Source: Micromonospora sp. NBRC 110009
GTDB lineage: Bacteria; Actinomycetota; Actinomycetes; Mycobacteriales; Micromonosporaceae
DNA: 64,000 nt
Direction: 5' to 3'
Assembly (NCBI RefSeq): GCF_030518795.1
Contig: NZ_CP130427.1
Span: 1,922,001-1,986,000, forward strand
The translations under genes were made by a program, and so were the position numbers. Positions within the stretch are counted from its first letter, which is position 1; each line of letters opens with the position of its first letter. The notes under the pieces are model-generated. The model was not told where the DNA came from. It worked only from the letters and a program-made list of their open reading frames with translations, and ran no database searches. Below, in pieces: positions 1 to 8,074 of this stretch.

Positions 1-27
1 CCGGCGTTCCCCCTCGAAGGAGATCCC

Positions 28-606
28 ATGCAGCTCGACAGCCTGCAGACTCAGCACCAGTTCTTCGTCCGCCAGCGGATCCGGATGATGGTCAACCAGT
101 ACGAGGTCCGCGCCGTGGCGCCGGACGGCACCGAGGGCCCGATGCTCGCGTTCGCGCAGCAGAAGCGCCTCGCGTTCAAGGAGCAGGTGACCATCTACAC
201 CGACGACTCCAAGCAGTACCCGCTGCTCGGCTTCAAGGCCCGCCAGCGGCTCGACCTCGGCGCCACGTACGACGTGACCGACCACGCCGGCAACCCGATC
301 GGCCTGTTCCGCAAGGACTTCGCCCAGTCGCTGCTGCGGTCGACCTGGCACGTCGAGCAGGCCGGCCTGCCGCAGATCACCGGGCAGGAGCGCAGCCTGC
401 CGGTGGCGCTGCTGCGCCGGTTCGTCGACTCGCTCTCCTGGCTGCCGTACCACTTCGACTTCGTCGCCGGCGGCCAGCCGGTGTTCTCGGTGGTCAAGAA
501 GTGGGGCCTGCGCGACCGGTACGTCGTGGAGATCCAGAACCCGCAGATCGACCGACGGCTGGTGATCGCCATGGCCGTCGGCCTGGACGCCCTCCAGAGC
601 CGCTGA
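28..606 (+). CDS. LURP-one-related / scramblase-like protein
   Basis: A 192-aa soluble protein of the LURP-one-related (Tubby/scramblase-fold) family. The visible pattern is the family's: an N-terminal segment with repeated aromatic residues, a central run of alternating beta strands (QVTIYTDDSKQYPLLGFKAR, then the DLGATYDVTDHAGNPIG turn) and a C-terminal strand-helix pair ending VIAMAVGLDALQSR that would plug the barrel. No signal peptide or zinc site is seen. The ATG is preceded by GAAGGAG at a normal distance, which decides the start. The gene faces the Tad operon and is separated from it by a strong hairpin. Family members may bind phospholipid or nucleic acid; the substrate here is unknown. 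The family call is fairly sure, the function is not. Confidence 0.75.
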   Translation: MQLDSLQTQHQFFVRQRIRMMVNQYEVRAVAPDGTEGPMLAFAQQKRLAFKEQVTIYTDDSKQYPLLGFKARQRLDLGATYDVTDHAGNPIGLFRKDFAQSLLRSTWHVEQAGLPQITGQERSLPVALLRRFVDSLSWLPYHFDFVAGGQPVFSVVKKWGLRDRYVVEIQNPQIDRRLVIAMAVGLDALQSR

Positions 607-717
607 CCGACCGGCTCCACTGACGGGTCCGGCTTACCGACTCGGCTGACGGGCCCGTCTGCCCGGCTCGGCTGGCCGGCCATGTGTGGCCGGGTTTCGA
701 GCCGGTTCTCGCGCGGT

Positions 718-758
718 GGGTCGGGGTCGGACGGCTGCGGAGCGTCCGACCCCGACCC
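718..758. terminator. Bidirectional terminator hairpin
   Basis: Two 16-base arms (718-733 and 743-758) are perfectly complementary around a 9-base loop. The hairpin lies between the end of the LURP-like gene and the end of the convergent Tad operon, so it can serve both transcripts. Confidence 0.7.
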
Positions 759-826
759 TCGAGGGGCACGGCGACCCCGGTGTCCCCCGTCCCCAGTCCC
801 ACCGGTGCAGCTGGACCGGGCTGGGC

Positions 827-1219
827 TCAGCCGCGCACCGGGCCGGCTCGGGAGGTCGCCGTGGCGGTACGCCGCAACCAGGGCAACGGAGTCACCGCGA
901 CCTCCACCGTCACCAGGACGTCGAGCCCGTCGAGCCGGCAGCCCACCGGCCGCCCGCCGTTGGCTCGGACCAGGTCGGCGGCCCGCCCGCACGCGACCTC
1001 GGCGCCGTCGAGCGCCCGACCGGCACCCGCCAGCGCCCCGAAGTCGGCCGCGGCGTGAGCCTGCTGCCGCGCCACCCGGGCGGCCCCGAGCGCGGCGCCG
1101 AAGAGCCCGACCAGCGCCAAGACCAGCCCGACGGCGAGCAGCAAGATCGTCGCCCCGCCCCGGTCCCCCGTCCGCCTCGGTGGTCGGCGGGTGCTCCCCG
1201 GCGACAGGTTCGCTCTCAC
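827..1219 (-). CDS. TadG-like / Rv3654c-type pseudopilin-like membrane protein
   Basis: A 130-aa protein with a positively charged N-terminus (STRRPPRRTGDRGGAT), one hydrophobic helix at about residues 23-48 (ILLLAVGLVLALVGLFGAALG) and a small extracytoplasmic domain with two cysteines. This is the usual plan of the helicase/secretory neighbourhood TadE-like protein encoded last in actinobacterial tad clusters (Rv3654c position). The GTG start overlaps the stop of the tadE-like gene (GTGA), so translation is probably coupled. Likely a minor pilin or assembly factor of the Flp/Tad system. It is the last gene of the operon; a long hairpin follows. Confidence 0.75.
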   Translation of the reverse strand: MRANLSPGSTRRPPRRTGDRGGATILLLAVGLVLALVGLFGAALGAARVARQQAHAAADFGALAGAGRALDGAEVACGRAADLVRANGGRPVGCRLDGLDVLVTVEVAVTPLPWLRRTATATSRAGPVRG

Positions 1220-1782
1220 GGCCGGGGTCCCGGTGTCCCGGGTTCGACGGCGGCCACCGCGGTGGCGGAGACGGTGAACCGGGGCAGCCTCGCGCCGAGC
1301 GCCCGGACCGGGGCCCGGACCGTGGCGGTGACCCGGTCACCCGACACGGTGACCGAGACGTCGGCGCCGGCCGGGGCGTAGCGGGCGCCGGCCGCCGAGC
1401 CCGGCTCGCCCCGGGCGGCGGCGAGCGCCGCCTCCCGGGCCGCGTCGAGGCAACCGGCCCGCGTGGTCACCGCGTCGACCGCGGTGAGGCCGGCGAAGAA
1501 GAGCAACATCAGCGCCGGCAGGCCGGCCGCCAGCTCGGCGGTGAAGGAGCCCCGCTCGGCGCCGCCCCACGGCCGTTGCCGCCGGGCGCCGGGGACCGCC
1601 AGCGAGGGCGAAGCCGCCGGGCCGGGGTGCTGTCCTGCTCCCCGAGGCCTGCGCGACGCTCCCGGCGCCGACGGCCCGGCAGACGCCCCCGCCGGCAGCG
1701 GACCGGACGGCGACCCGTGGTGGCGTGAGCCCGCCCGCCCTGGGCCGCCCGGTCGGCGGCCGACCCACCGGCGCCGCGTCAC
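1216..1782 (-). CDS. TadE-family minor pilin
   Basis: A 188-aa protein. Residues 1-75 are Arg/Pro/Gly-rich and unstructured. Then comes the TadE signature ERGSFTAELAAGLPALMLLFF, a pseudopilin-type membrane helix with the conserved glutamate, and a short domain made of strands (DVSVTVSGDRVTATVRAPV). The GTG start sits inside the stop of the upstream DUF4244 gene (GTGA overlap), which supports it, but the long low-complexity leader means a start nearer the helix cannot be excluded. Expected role: a minor pilin that seeds or caps the Tad/Flp fibre. Neighbours on both sides overlap by 4 bases. Confidence 0.75.
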   Translation of the reverse strand: MTRRRWVGRRPGGPGRAGSRHHGSPSGPLPAGASAGPSAPGASRRPRGAGQHPGPAASPSLAVPGARRQRPWGGAERGSFTAELAAGLPALMLLFFAGLTAVDAVTTRAGCLDAAREAALAAARGEPGSAAGARYAPAGADVSVTVSGDRVTATVRAPVRALGARLPRFTVSATAVAAVEPGTPGPRP

Positions 1783-1946
1783 TTGAGTGCCCGGTCGATG
1801 ACGGCGGTGAGGGCGGACTGCATGTTGCCGGAGGTGAGCACCTTCAGCAGGATGCCGGCGAAGGCCACCGCGGCGAGGGTGCCCACCGCGTACTCGGCGG
1901 TGTTCATTCCGGCGTCGCCGCGCAGGCGGCCGAGGAGTTTGCGCAT
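1779..1946 (-). CDS. DUF4244 / Flp-type major pilin-like small protein
   Basis: A 55-aa protein beginning MRKLLGRLRGDAGMNTAEYA and ending in RALK. It has a basic leader, a G-M-N-T-A-E-Y processing-like motif with the pilin glutamate, and one hydrophobic helix (about residues 16-37). This is the DUF4244 family, which occupies the Flp pilin slot in actinobacterial tad operons (Rv3656c position). AGGAG lies 6 bases before the ATG. Its TGA overlaps the GTG of tadE. It is probably the major fibre subunit, cleaved by a prepilin peptidase that is not encoded in this window. Confidence 0.85.
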   Translation of the reverse strand: MRKLLGRLRGDAGMNTAEYAVGTLAAVAFAGILLKVLTSGNMQSALTAVIDRALK

Positions 1947-1968
1947 GTCGTACTCCTGTCGTGAGGGA

Positions 1969-2706
1969 TCACAGCACGTCGCCGAGGACGGCGACGATCA
2001 CCGGCACCAGACCGGCGAGAATGAAGGCGGGCAGGAAACAGAGCCCGAGCGGCAGCACGATGAGGACGCCGCCTCGCCGAGCGGCCGCCTCGGCCGCGGT
2101 GGCGCGGCCGGAGCGCAGGTCGTCGGCGAGGCGGGTGAGCGCCCCGGCCAGCGCGGCACCGCTGTCGGACGAGCGGATCGCGGCAGCCAGCAGGCGCTCC
2201 CCACCGGGCACCCGGTCCAGGTGGGCCCAGGCTTCGGCCGCCGTGCCGCCGAGTTCCAGCGTCCGGCCCACCCGGCCGAGCCGGTCGGCGAGCGGCCCGC
2301 CGAGCGCCTCGGCGACCGCCAGCACCGACCGGTCGACCGGCGCCCCCGCCCGGAGCGCGGCCGCCAGGAGATCGGCGGCGAGCGGCAGCTCGACGGCCTC
2401 CCGGAGGCGCCGGTCGCGGACCGCCCGCGGCTCGACGCGCCGCAGCAGGCGGTCCGCCAGCAGGCCGGTCAGCACCCCGGCGAACAGCCCGCCCCAGCCA
2501 CCGACCACCACAGCGGCGGCGACTCCGGCGGCCCCGGACGCGAGCCGGAATCGGTCCGGCCACCAGCTTGGCCGGGTTCGTGCCACGCCCGACGGTCGCG
2601 CCAGCAGCGACAGCCGCCGGCCCGGCCGGCCCACCTGCCCGCCCGCCATGAGCACGAGCAGCGCCGCCGCTGCCAGGAGGCCGGCGGCCACGACCTGCCG
2701 GGACAT
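1969..2706 (-). CDS. tadC: Type II/Tad secretion membrane protein TadC (T2SSF domain)
   Basis: A 245-aa membrane protein with an N-terminal helix (VVAAGLLAAAALLVLMAG), a second hydrophobic pair around residues 57-85, a cytoplasmic T2SSF domain (ADLLAAALRAGAPVDRSVLAVA) and a C-terminal helix (GVLIVLPLGLCFLPAFILAG). In Tad systems TadB and TadC form the inner-membrane platform that couples the TadA ATPase to pilin polymerisation. The ATG overlaps the TGA of tadB (TGATG). Length and helix pattern are normal for the family. Confidence 0.88.
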   Translation of the reverse strand: MSRQVVAAGLLAAAALLVLMAGGQVGRPGRRLSLLARPSGVARTRPSWWPDRFRLASGAAGVAAAVVVGGWGGLFAGVLTGLLADRLLRRVEPRAVRDRRLREAVELPLAADLLAAALRAGAPVDRSVLAVAEALGGPLADRLGRVGRTLELGGTAAEAWAHLDRVPGGERLLAAAIRSSDSGAALAGALTRLADDLRSGRATAAEAAARRGGVLIVLPLGLCFLPAFILAGLVPVIVAVLGDVL

Positions 2707-3929
2707 CAGCCGACCCGCCCCGGCGTCGCCCCGAGCCGTTCCGCCCAGAGCAGCCCGCCGATCTGCAACCCGACGGCCGCGAGGGCACTGCCACCCCCGA
2801 CCGGCGTGTGCAGCAGCACGTCGACGGGGTCCACGCCGATGGCATAGCCGAGCCCGATGCCACCGAGTGGCAGGCCGGCGAGCAGCCAGGCCGTGGCTCG
2901 CGCGCCGGCCGCCTGGGCGTCGGCCGCGGCCAGGCCCCGGTCGCTCGCGCGGGCGTCCGCCTCGACCCGCTCGAGCAGCTCGGCCAGGGGCGCGCCGGTA
3001 CGGTCGGCCAGCCGCACGGCGGCCCGGGCCAGTCGGGCGACCCGGTCCGGCCCGTCGATGAGGGCGACGGTGACCGGCAGGCCCGCCCGCAGGTCGGCGG
3101 CGAGGGTGCAGAGCTGGTCCAGCTCGCCGCGCCGGGCGCGGTCGGCCAGCTGACGGGCGCGCCGCCGGCGGAGCGCCCGGGCCCCGAGGGCCGCGTAGGC
3201 GGCCAGTCCCACCGCTGCCACCGGCCCGCCCAGCACGGCGCCGGTTCCGCCGCCCAGCAGCACCGCCACCAGCGGAGCGCGTCGGGAGAAGAGGATGGCC
3301 AGCCGGTCCGAAGCCGGACGGCCGGCGTTCGTTAGGCCGGCATCCGGTAGGCCGGTGGCTGGGCCGGCCGGTAGCGCGGTGGTCCGTCCGGTCGGCAAGT
3401 CGGCGGTCGCGCTGGTCCGCGGGGCGGCGGTCGGGCCGGTCGGCGGGGCGGCGGTCGGGCCGGTCGGCGGGGCGGCGGTCGGGCCGGTCGGCGGGGCGGC
3501 GACGAGATTTTCGGGATCCAGGCCGGGAGACAGGGCGGTGCGGGCAACGCCGGGGGTCCACCCGCTGCTCGGGGACCCGGTCCGGCCGCCCGGGGGCGAC
3601 CCGGGTATCCGGATGGTCCGGGAGAGGCCCGATGTCGCGGGCCGGAGGAGGGCGGACGGATGCGCGGAGTCCTGCCGATTCGGTGGTCGGCCCGGGAACG
3701 GGCGGTCCGTGGTGGAGGCCGAGCGACCTCGCGAGCCCCGGAGGGCGAATGTTGCCCGGCATCCGGCCCGCAGACCCGTGCGGCGCAGCGCCGAATGCCG
3801 CCCCGCAGCGGAGCCGGGTGGCGGGCCGAGGACGGCCCGCCGACGGGTCCGGACCGCGCGTACCGGCCAGGCCACCACCGTCGCGGCGCTGGCCAGGAGC
3901 ACGGTCACCAGCCAGGCTGTCCCGGTCAC
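2706..3929 (-). CDS. tadB: Tad platform protein TadB (T2SSF domain) with long low-complexity insertion
   Basis: A 407-aa protein that starts with a GTG overlapping the stop of tadA (GTGA). It has an N-terminal membrane helix (WLVTVLLASAATVVAWPV), then about 170 residues rich in Arg, Pro, Thr, Gly and Ser, then the standard TadB half: hydrophobic pair APLVAVLLGGGTGAVLGG, a T2SSF domain (LAADLRAGLPVTVALI) and a C-terminal helix pair. Actinobacterial TadB proteins are commonly about 250-300 aa, so the excess is the linker. The linker includes an exact tandem repeat (separate entry). The two ends look functional; the insertion looks like expansion of GC-rich repeat DNA that kept the frame. Confidence 0.82.
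   Translation of the reverse strand: MTGTAWLVTVLLASAATVVAWPVRAVRTRRRAVLGPPPGSAAGRHSALRRTGLRAGCRATFALRGSRGRSASTTDRPFPGRPPNRQDSAHPSALLRPATSGLSRTIRIPGSPPGGRTGSPSSGWTPGVARTALSPGLDPENLVAAPPTGPTAAPPTGPTAAPPTGPTAAPRTSATADLPTGRTTALPAGPATGLPDAGLTNAGRPASDRLAILFSRRAPLVAVLLGGGTGAVLGGPVAAVGLAAYAALGARALRRRRARQLADRARRGELDQLCTLAADLRAGLPVTVALIDGPDRVARLARAAVRLADRTGAPLAELLERVEADARASDRGLAAADAQAAGARATAWLLAGLPLGGIGLGYAIGVDPVDVLLHTPVGGGSALAAVGLQIGGLLWAERLGATPGRVG
3421..3502 (-). repeat. 24-bp tandem repeat inside tadB
   Basis: A 24-base unit is repeated exactly at 3421-3444, 3445-3468 and 3469-3492, with a partial copy to 3502. On the coding strand it gives an 8-residue repeat (APPTGPTA) at about residues 143-170 of TadB. 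Flanking sequence is a decayed version of the same motif. Confidence 0.9.
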
Positions 3930-5137
3930 GCCGGACCCGCCGAGCCCGGCCAGGCCGCGCAGAGGATGGGTGGCACGGCGACGTCGCGCTCGCGCAGCAA
4001 CGCACCGAGAGGCCGGGCGGCGAGGCCGAGGCCGCGTCCGCGTAGCCAGGCGGGGACCACGGTGGCCAGGCGGTCGGGCCCCTCCGGCAGCAGCAGGCTG
4101 ATCGACTCCAGCACCCGCCCTTCGCTCGTCCGGCGCACCTGGAGGAGCACCTGGAGGGCGGCGGTGACCTGCGCGTGCAGGGCGGCCCGGGGCAGGCCGC
4201 CGAGCAACCCGAGCGCCTCGAGCCGGGCCGGTACGTCCGCCGGGGTGTTGGCGTGCAGCGTCCCGGCGCCGCCGTCGTGACCGGTGTTCAACGCCGCGAG
4301 CAGGTCGACCACCTCCGCTCCCCGGCACTCGCCCACCACCAGCCGGTCGGGTCGCATCCGCAGCGCCTGCCGGACCAGGTCGCTCAGGCCGACCGCTCCG
4401 GCGCCCTCCACGTTCGACGTCCGTGCCTGGAGCCCGATCACGTGCGGGTGAACGGGACGCAACTCGGCGGCGTCCTCCACGAGCACGATCCGCTCGGTGG
4501 CCGGAACCAGCCCCAGCAGCGTGTTGAGCAGGGTCGTCTTGCCGGAACCGGTGCCGCCGGTGACCAGGTAGGCCAGCCGGGCGGCCACCACGGCGGCAAG
4601 CACCGACGCCACCGGGCGCGGCACGGTGCCCTGGTCGACCAGCTCGTCGAGGGTGAACGGCCGCTGCCGGAAGGTGCGCAGCGACAGGTACGGCCCGTCG
4701 GTCGCCACCGGGGGCAGCACGGCGTGCAGCCGGGTGCCGTCGGGCAGGCGGGCGTCGGCGTACGGGGAGCCGTCGTCGAGCCGCCGCCCGGCGGCCGCGA
4801 TGAGCCGCTGCGCGAGCCGGCGTACGTCTTCCACTGTGCCGAGCGGCACGGCCACCTGGTGCAGCCCTCGTCCCCGGTCGACCCACACCCGGGTGCCGTT
4901 CACCAGGACGTCGGTGACCTGCGGGTCGGCCAGCAGCGGGGCGAGCGGCCCGGCGCCGACGAGGTCGTCGTGCACCCGGTCGGCGATGCGCAGCAGGGCG
5001 GTGTCCCCGAGCACGGCGGCCCCGGACTCCGCGCGTACGGCCGAGACGATGGCGGCGGGGGTGACCGGGGTGGCCGCGGCGGCGAACCGGTGCCGGACGC
5101 GGGCCGCCAGCTCCCCGGAGTCGGTCGGGCCGGTCAT
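3926..5137 (-). CDS. tadA: Tad secretion ATPase TadA (VirB11/GspE family)
   Basis: A 403-aa hexameric traffic ATPase that powers Flp/Tad pilus assembly. Visible are the N-terminal domain with the VNGTRVWVDRGRG segment, Walker A GGTGSGKTT at about residue 192, the Asp box (IVLVEDAAEL), Walker B-like region RPDRLVVGECRG and a His box (GGAGTLHANTP). Length is typical for the actinobacterial TadA-like family (Rv3659c). The start overlaps the end of ssd (ATGA) and the end overlaps tadB (GTGA), so the pilus genes form one tightly coupled operon. Confidence 0.93.
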   Translation of the reverse strand: MTGPTDSGELAARVRHRFAAAATPVTPAAIVSAVRAESGAAVLGDTALLRIADRVHDDLVGAGPLAPLLADPQVTDVLVNGTRVWVDRGRGLHQVAVPLGTVEDVRRLAQRLIAAAGRRLDDGSPYADARLPDGTRLHAVLPPVATDGPYLSLRTFRQRPFTLDELVDQGTVPRPVASVLAAVVAARLAYLVTGGTGSGKTTLLNTLLGLVPATERIVLVEDAAELRPVHPHVIGLQARTSNVEGAGAVGLSDLVRQALRMRPDRLVVGECRGAEVVDLLAALNTGHDGGAGTLHANTPADVPARLEALGLLGGLPRAALHAQVTAALQVLLQVRRTSEGRVLESISLLLPEGPDRLATVVPAWLRGRGLGLAARPLGALLRERDVAVPPILCAAWPGSAGPA

Positions 5138-6237
5138 GCCGCGCCCATCGCCGGCTCGCCGGTCAGCTCGGCGAGGATCCGCTGGCAGAGGGCGGCGAGC
5201 GGTCCCTTACCGGCGGCCGCCGGCGCCTCGCCGCGTTCCAGCCCTCGGCAGAGCCCCGGCTCGGGGCGGAGCGTGCCGGCGAGCGGCAGGCCGAGCGCCC
5301 GGGCCACCTCGGCGGCCTTGAGCCGGCCGGGGGCGGGGCCTCGCACGATCACCGACAGGTCTGCGCAGTGCGGGCCGGCCTCGGCGACCACCCGGGCCGC
5401 AGCGGCGGTGGCCCGCAGCTCGGCCGGTACGACCACCAGGGCGCGGTCGGCCGCCTGCAACGCCACGACGGCCGCGTCGTCCAGGTGGCGGGGCAGGTCG
5501 AGCACCACGACGTCCCGGCCCCGACGGGCGGCGTCGATGGTGGCGGCCATGGCCTCGGCCGGCAGCGGCAGCCGGTCGCCCCGGTCCCAGGAGAGCACGA
5601 CGAGGTCACCCCGGCTGGGCAGGGCGCGGACGAGCGACGGCGGATCGACCCGGCCGTCCGTGCCGGTGAGCCCGGGCCACCGCAGCCCTTCCAGCTGCTC
5701 CCAGCCGAGCACCAGGTCGAGGCCACCGCCGAGCGGGTCGGCGTCCACCAGGAGGGTGCGCCTGCGGGCCCGGGCCGCGGTGACGGCCAGGCCACCGGCC
5801 AGCACGCTGGCACCCGCGCCGCCCCGGCCGCCGAGCACCGCCACGATGCGCGCGGCCCGGCCGACGGACGGGTCGGCCGCGCACTCGGCGAACCGGTCGA
5901 CCAGCCACGGCTCGGCCGCGGGCAGGGTCGCCACGTGCTCGGCGCCGATGAGTTCGGCGATCTCCGTACCCGGGTCGAGGTGGCCGGTGCGGCCGACCAG
6001 CACCGTCCGGGGCCGCCGTGGCAGCCGGGACCGCAGGCAGGCCTGCGCCTGGTCGGCGCCGACGAGCACCAGCGGGGCCGGTGTCCAGCGGGCCCGGGCG
6101 GCGGCCGGGTCGGCGGCCAGCTCGACCTCCGTGCCACCGGCCGCGGCGAGCCGGAGCAGTTCGTCGAGAAGCTCGCCGTCGGCGGTGACGAGCAGGGGAA
6201 GACGACGGTGCGGCGGGAGCGGCGTACGGGGCGGCAT
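5134..6237 (-). CDS. ssd: Septum-site-determining / CpaE-like P-loop protein (Ssd)
   Basis: A 367-aa protein of the actinobacterial Ssd family (Rv3660c-like), related to MinD/ParA and to the CpaE/TadZ localisation factor of Tad systems. The N-terminal 130 residues form a receiver-like domain. The ATPase domain starts with a deviant P-loop (AVLGGRGGAGASVLAGG, about residues 133-149), followed by LLVDADPLGGGLD and VVVLDLPRHLDD. The P-loop lacks the usual GKT ending, which is characteristic of the family. GGAGGACGCC precedes the ATG. It is the first gene of the operon and probably places the Tad machine or influences septation. Confidence 0.87.
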   Translation of the reverse strand: MPPRTPLPPHRRLPLLVTADGELLDELLRLAAAGGTEVELAADPAAARARWTPAPLVLVGADQAQACLRSRLPRRPRTVLVGRTGHLDPGTEIAELIGAEHVATLPAAEPWLVDRFAECAADPSVGRAARIVAVLGGRGGAGASVLAGGLAVTAARARRRTLLVDADPLGGGLDLVLGWEQLEGLRWPGLTGTDGRVDPPSLVRALPSRGDLVVLSWDRGDRLPLPAEAMAATIDAARRGRDVVVLDLPRHLDDAAVVALQAADRALVVVPAELRATAAAARVVAEAGPHCADLSVIVRGPAPGRLKAAEVARALGLPLAGTLRPEPGLCRGLERGEAPAAAGKGPLAALCQRILAELTGEPAMGAA

Positions 6238-6422
6238 GGCGTCCTCCAGCGGTCTCGGGTGCTGGGGGAAGCCTGGCGGGAAGGGCGGCGCCGCACCGCC
6301 GCAGTGACCCGTCCTGTGGACAAGATGCGCGGCTGTGGACGGCCCCTGGAGAGCGAGTGGATCTGTTATGGGCCGCCGACGATGTTCACTGACGCCGCTG
6401 CCTCGCGCCGGAACCGGCCCTG

Positions 6423-6728
6423 CTACCGGCGTCGGCCACCTCGGCCATGGCGGCTCTGGCTGGGCTGATTGGCCCTGGCCTTCTCACTCCACTTGACATG
6501 AAGGACGATGCCGAGGCCTGCGCAGCCCAGGACCACGAACATCACACCCGCTGGGATGGTTGCCCAGGACATCAGGAGAGACAGCAAGCCATCGGCGTGC
6601 CGGTTCTCGGCCACGAACCGCTCGGGCTCTTCCGGATCGACCCACACCGTCATGTCCCTGCTGCTGCGAGCGGAGGCACGTGGTCGCTGATGGAACCAGT
6701 CGTGGGGCCTTTCGCGCGGAAGGGGCAA
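6423..6728 (-). pseudogene. DUF3592-like C-terminal remnant
   Basis: An open frame of 101 codons. The part from the internal Met at about residue 26 (MTVWVDPEEPERF) onward looks like the C-terminal half of DUF3592 membrane proteins: the V-x-x-DP-x-x-P strand followed by one membrane helix (ATIPAGVMFVVLGCAGLGIV) and a basic tail. The first membrane helix and N-terminal half expected for the family are missing, and no good ribosome site is seen. It is either a decayed remnant or a small one-helix protein starting near 6653. Base composition here is less GC-biased than in the flanking operons. Confidence 0.45.
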
Positions 6729-6852
6729 GGGTTACGGAAGTCCGACAAGCGCGCTGCCGAACCGCCAGATAATGCGGGAGTTGGCCTGCGGCTTATCCCC
6801 AGGGGCGGCCGGCGGGCTGATCGAAATGCGGTCGGGAGGGAGCAGCAGTCGG

Positions 6853-7803
6853 ATGAGCACGATGCACGCCGTGAGAGCTCATACCAGAGGCGGGCCGGAG
6901 CAGCTCGTGTACGAGGCGGCGCCGCGGCCTGAGCCAGGGCCTGGTGAGGTGTTGGTGGCCGTGAAGGCTGCTTCCATGACACCCACTGAGCTCACCTGGC
7001 CGCAGACTTGGACGTACAGCTCGGACGGGTCAGGACCTGAGCGCACTCCAATCATCCCGTCGCATGAGTTCTCCGGAGTCGTCGCGGCGTCCGGGACGGG
7101 GGTGGAGAGCCCCGCCGAGGGGGAGGCCGTCTACGGCTTGATCCCTTTCACCCGCGATGGCGCGGCCGCCGAGTACGTCGCCGTGCCCGCGGCCGCCCTG
7201 GCGGCCAAACCCGCCACCGTTGACCACGACCACGCCGCGGCGCTCCCACTGGCTGCGTTGAGTGCCTGGCAGGCACTGGTGGACCACGCCGACCTGCAGC
7301 CCGGTCAGCACGTGCTGGTGCAGGGCGGCGCCGGCGGCGTGGGCAGCTACGTGGTGCAGCTCGCAGCCGGCCTCGGTGCTCGCGTGAGCGCCACGGCGGC
7401 GGCGGCCGACCTGGAATTCGTCAAGGGTCTGGGTGCCGAGCAAGTTATCGACTATGCGCACGACCGCTTCGAGGACCACGTCCGCGACGTGGAAGTGGTC
7501 GTTGATCTTGTCGGAGGAGCCACGCAGTCGCGGTCCTGGTCAGTCCTGAAACCGGGCGGTGTCCTGGTCACCCTCGTCACCCCACCCGACCAGCAGGAAG
7601 CAGCCCGGCATGGCGTTCGTGGGGTGTACTTCATCGTCGAGCCCGACCGGAACGCGTTGCGTTCTATCGCCGAGTTCGTCGATAACGGCCGGTTGAGGCC
7701 GGTGCTGGACCGTGTTCTGCCCCTCACTGAGACGCGCTCAGGTTATGAAGCGCTCGAGACGGCCAAACGCCGCGGCAAGATCATCATCCACGTCGCTGAC
7801 TAG
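6853..7803 (+). CDS. Quinone oxidoreductase-like MDR-family NADPH-dependent enzyme
   Basis: A 316-aa medium-chain dehydrogenase/reductase without the zinc ligands of alcohol dehydrogenases, placing it with quinone oxidoreductase/zeta-crystallin enzymes. The N-terminal GroES-like domain runs from MHAVRAHTRGGPEQL to the PSHEFSGVV segment. The Rossmann domain holds the nucleotide motif VQGGAGGVGSYVVQLA at about residues 156-171. A GGGAGGG stretch lies about 11 bases before the chosen ATG; an ATG three codons later is an alternative. Likely reduces a quinone or enone with NADPH. It stands alone in the accessory stretch between ssd and the 6C RNA. Confidence 0.85.
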   Translation: MSTMHAVRAHTRGGPEQLVYEAAPRPEPGPGEVLVAVKAASMTPTELTWPQTWTYSSDGSGPERTPIIPSHEFSGVVAASGTGVESPAEGEAVYGLIPFTRDGAAAEYVAVPAAALAAKPATVDHDHAAALPLAALSAWQALVDHADLQPGQHVLVQGGAGGVGSYVVQLAAGLGARVSATAAAADLEFVKGLGAEQVIDYAHDRFEDHVRDVEVVVDLVGGATQSRSWSVLKPGGVLVTLVTPPDQQEAARHGVRGVYFIVEPDRNALRSIAEFVDNGRLRPVLDRVLPLTETRSGYEALETAKRRGKIIIHVAD

Positions 7804-8074
7804 TCACTGCCGTCGGTGCCGCTGTGGGCACCTGCGATCCGCTACCTGGGTGACACTCCGCCCTCTGTAGCACCGGCCCGGCGCTTGGCCAAGGTCGACG
7901 AGCCAATCCGATCCAGCGGCGACGGATGGAAGGAACTCACCGGCCTCGACCGCCGCCCGTCCGTGTAACGCGGGTCGCTCGATCCAGTCCACGGCAGCAC
8001 GTCCGCGGTCACCGCCGCCGCCGCATGGCAGAATGCCCCAAAGCTGGAGCAGAGCTGGCAGAACGGGCGAGCCG

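Noticed and set aside
2706..4005. Frameshift or fusion between tadB and tadC or tadA
   Set aside because: Long frames read through both genes only by chance; each gene has a stop-start overlap and complete family ends.
7804..8074. A gene between the quinone reductase-like gene and the LtrA gene
   Set aside because: Short frames on both strands have no ribosome site, no motif and no terminator context; I see nothing functional in this stretch.
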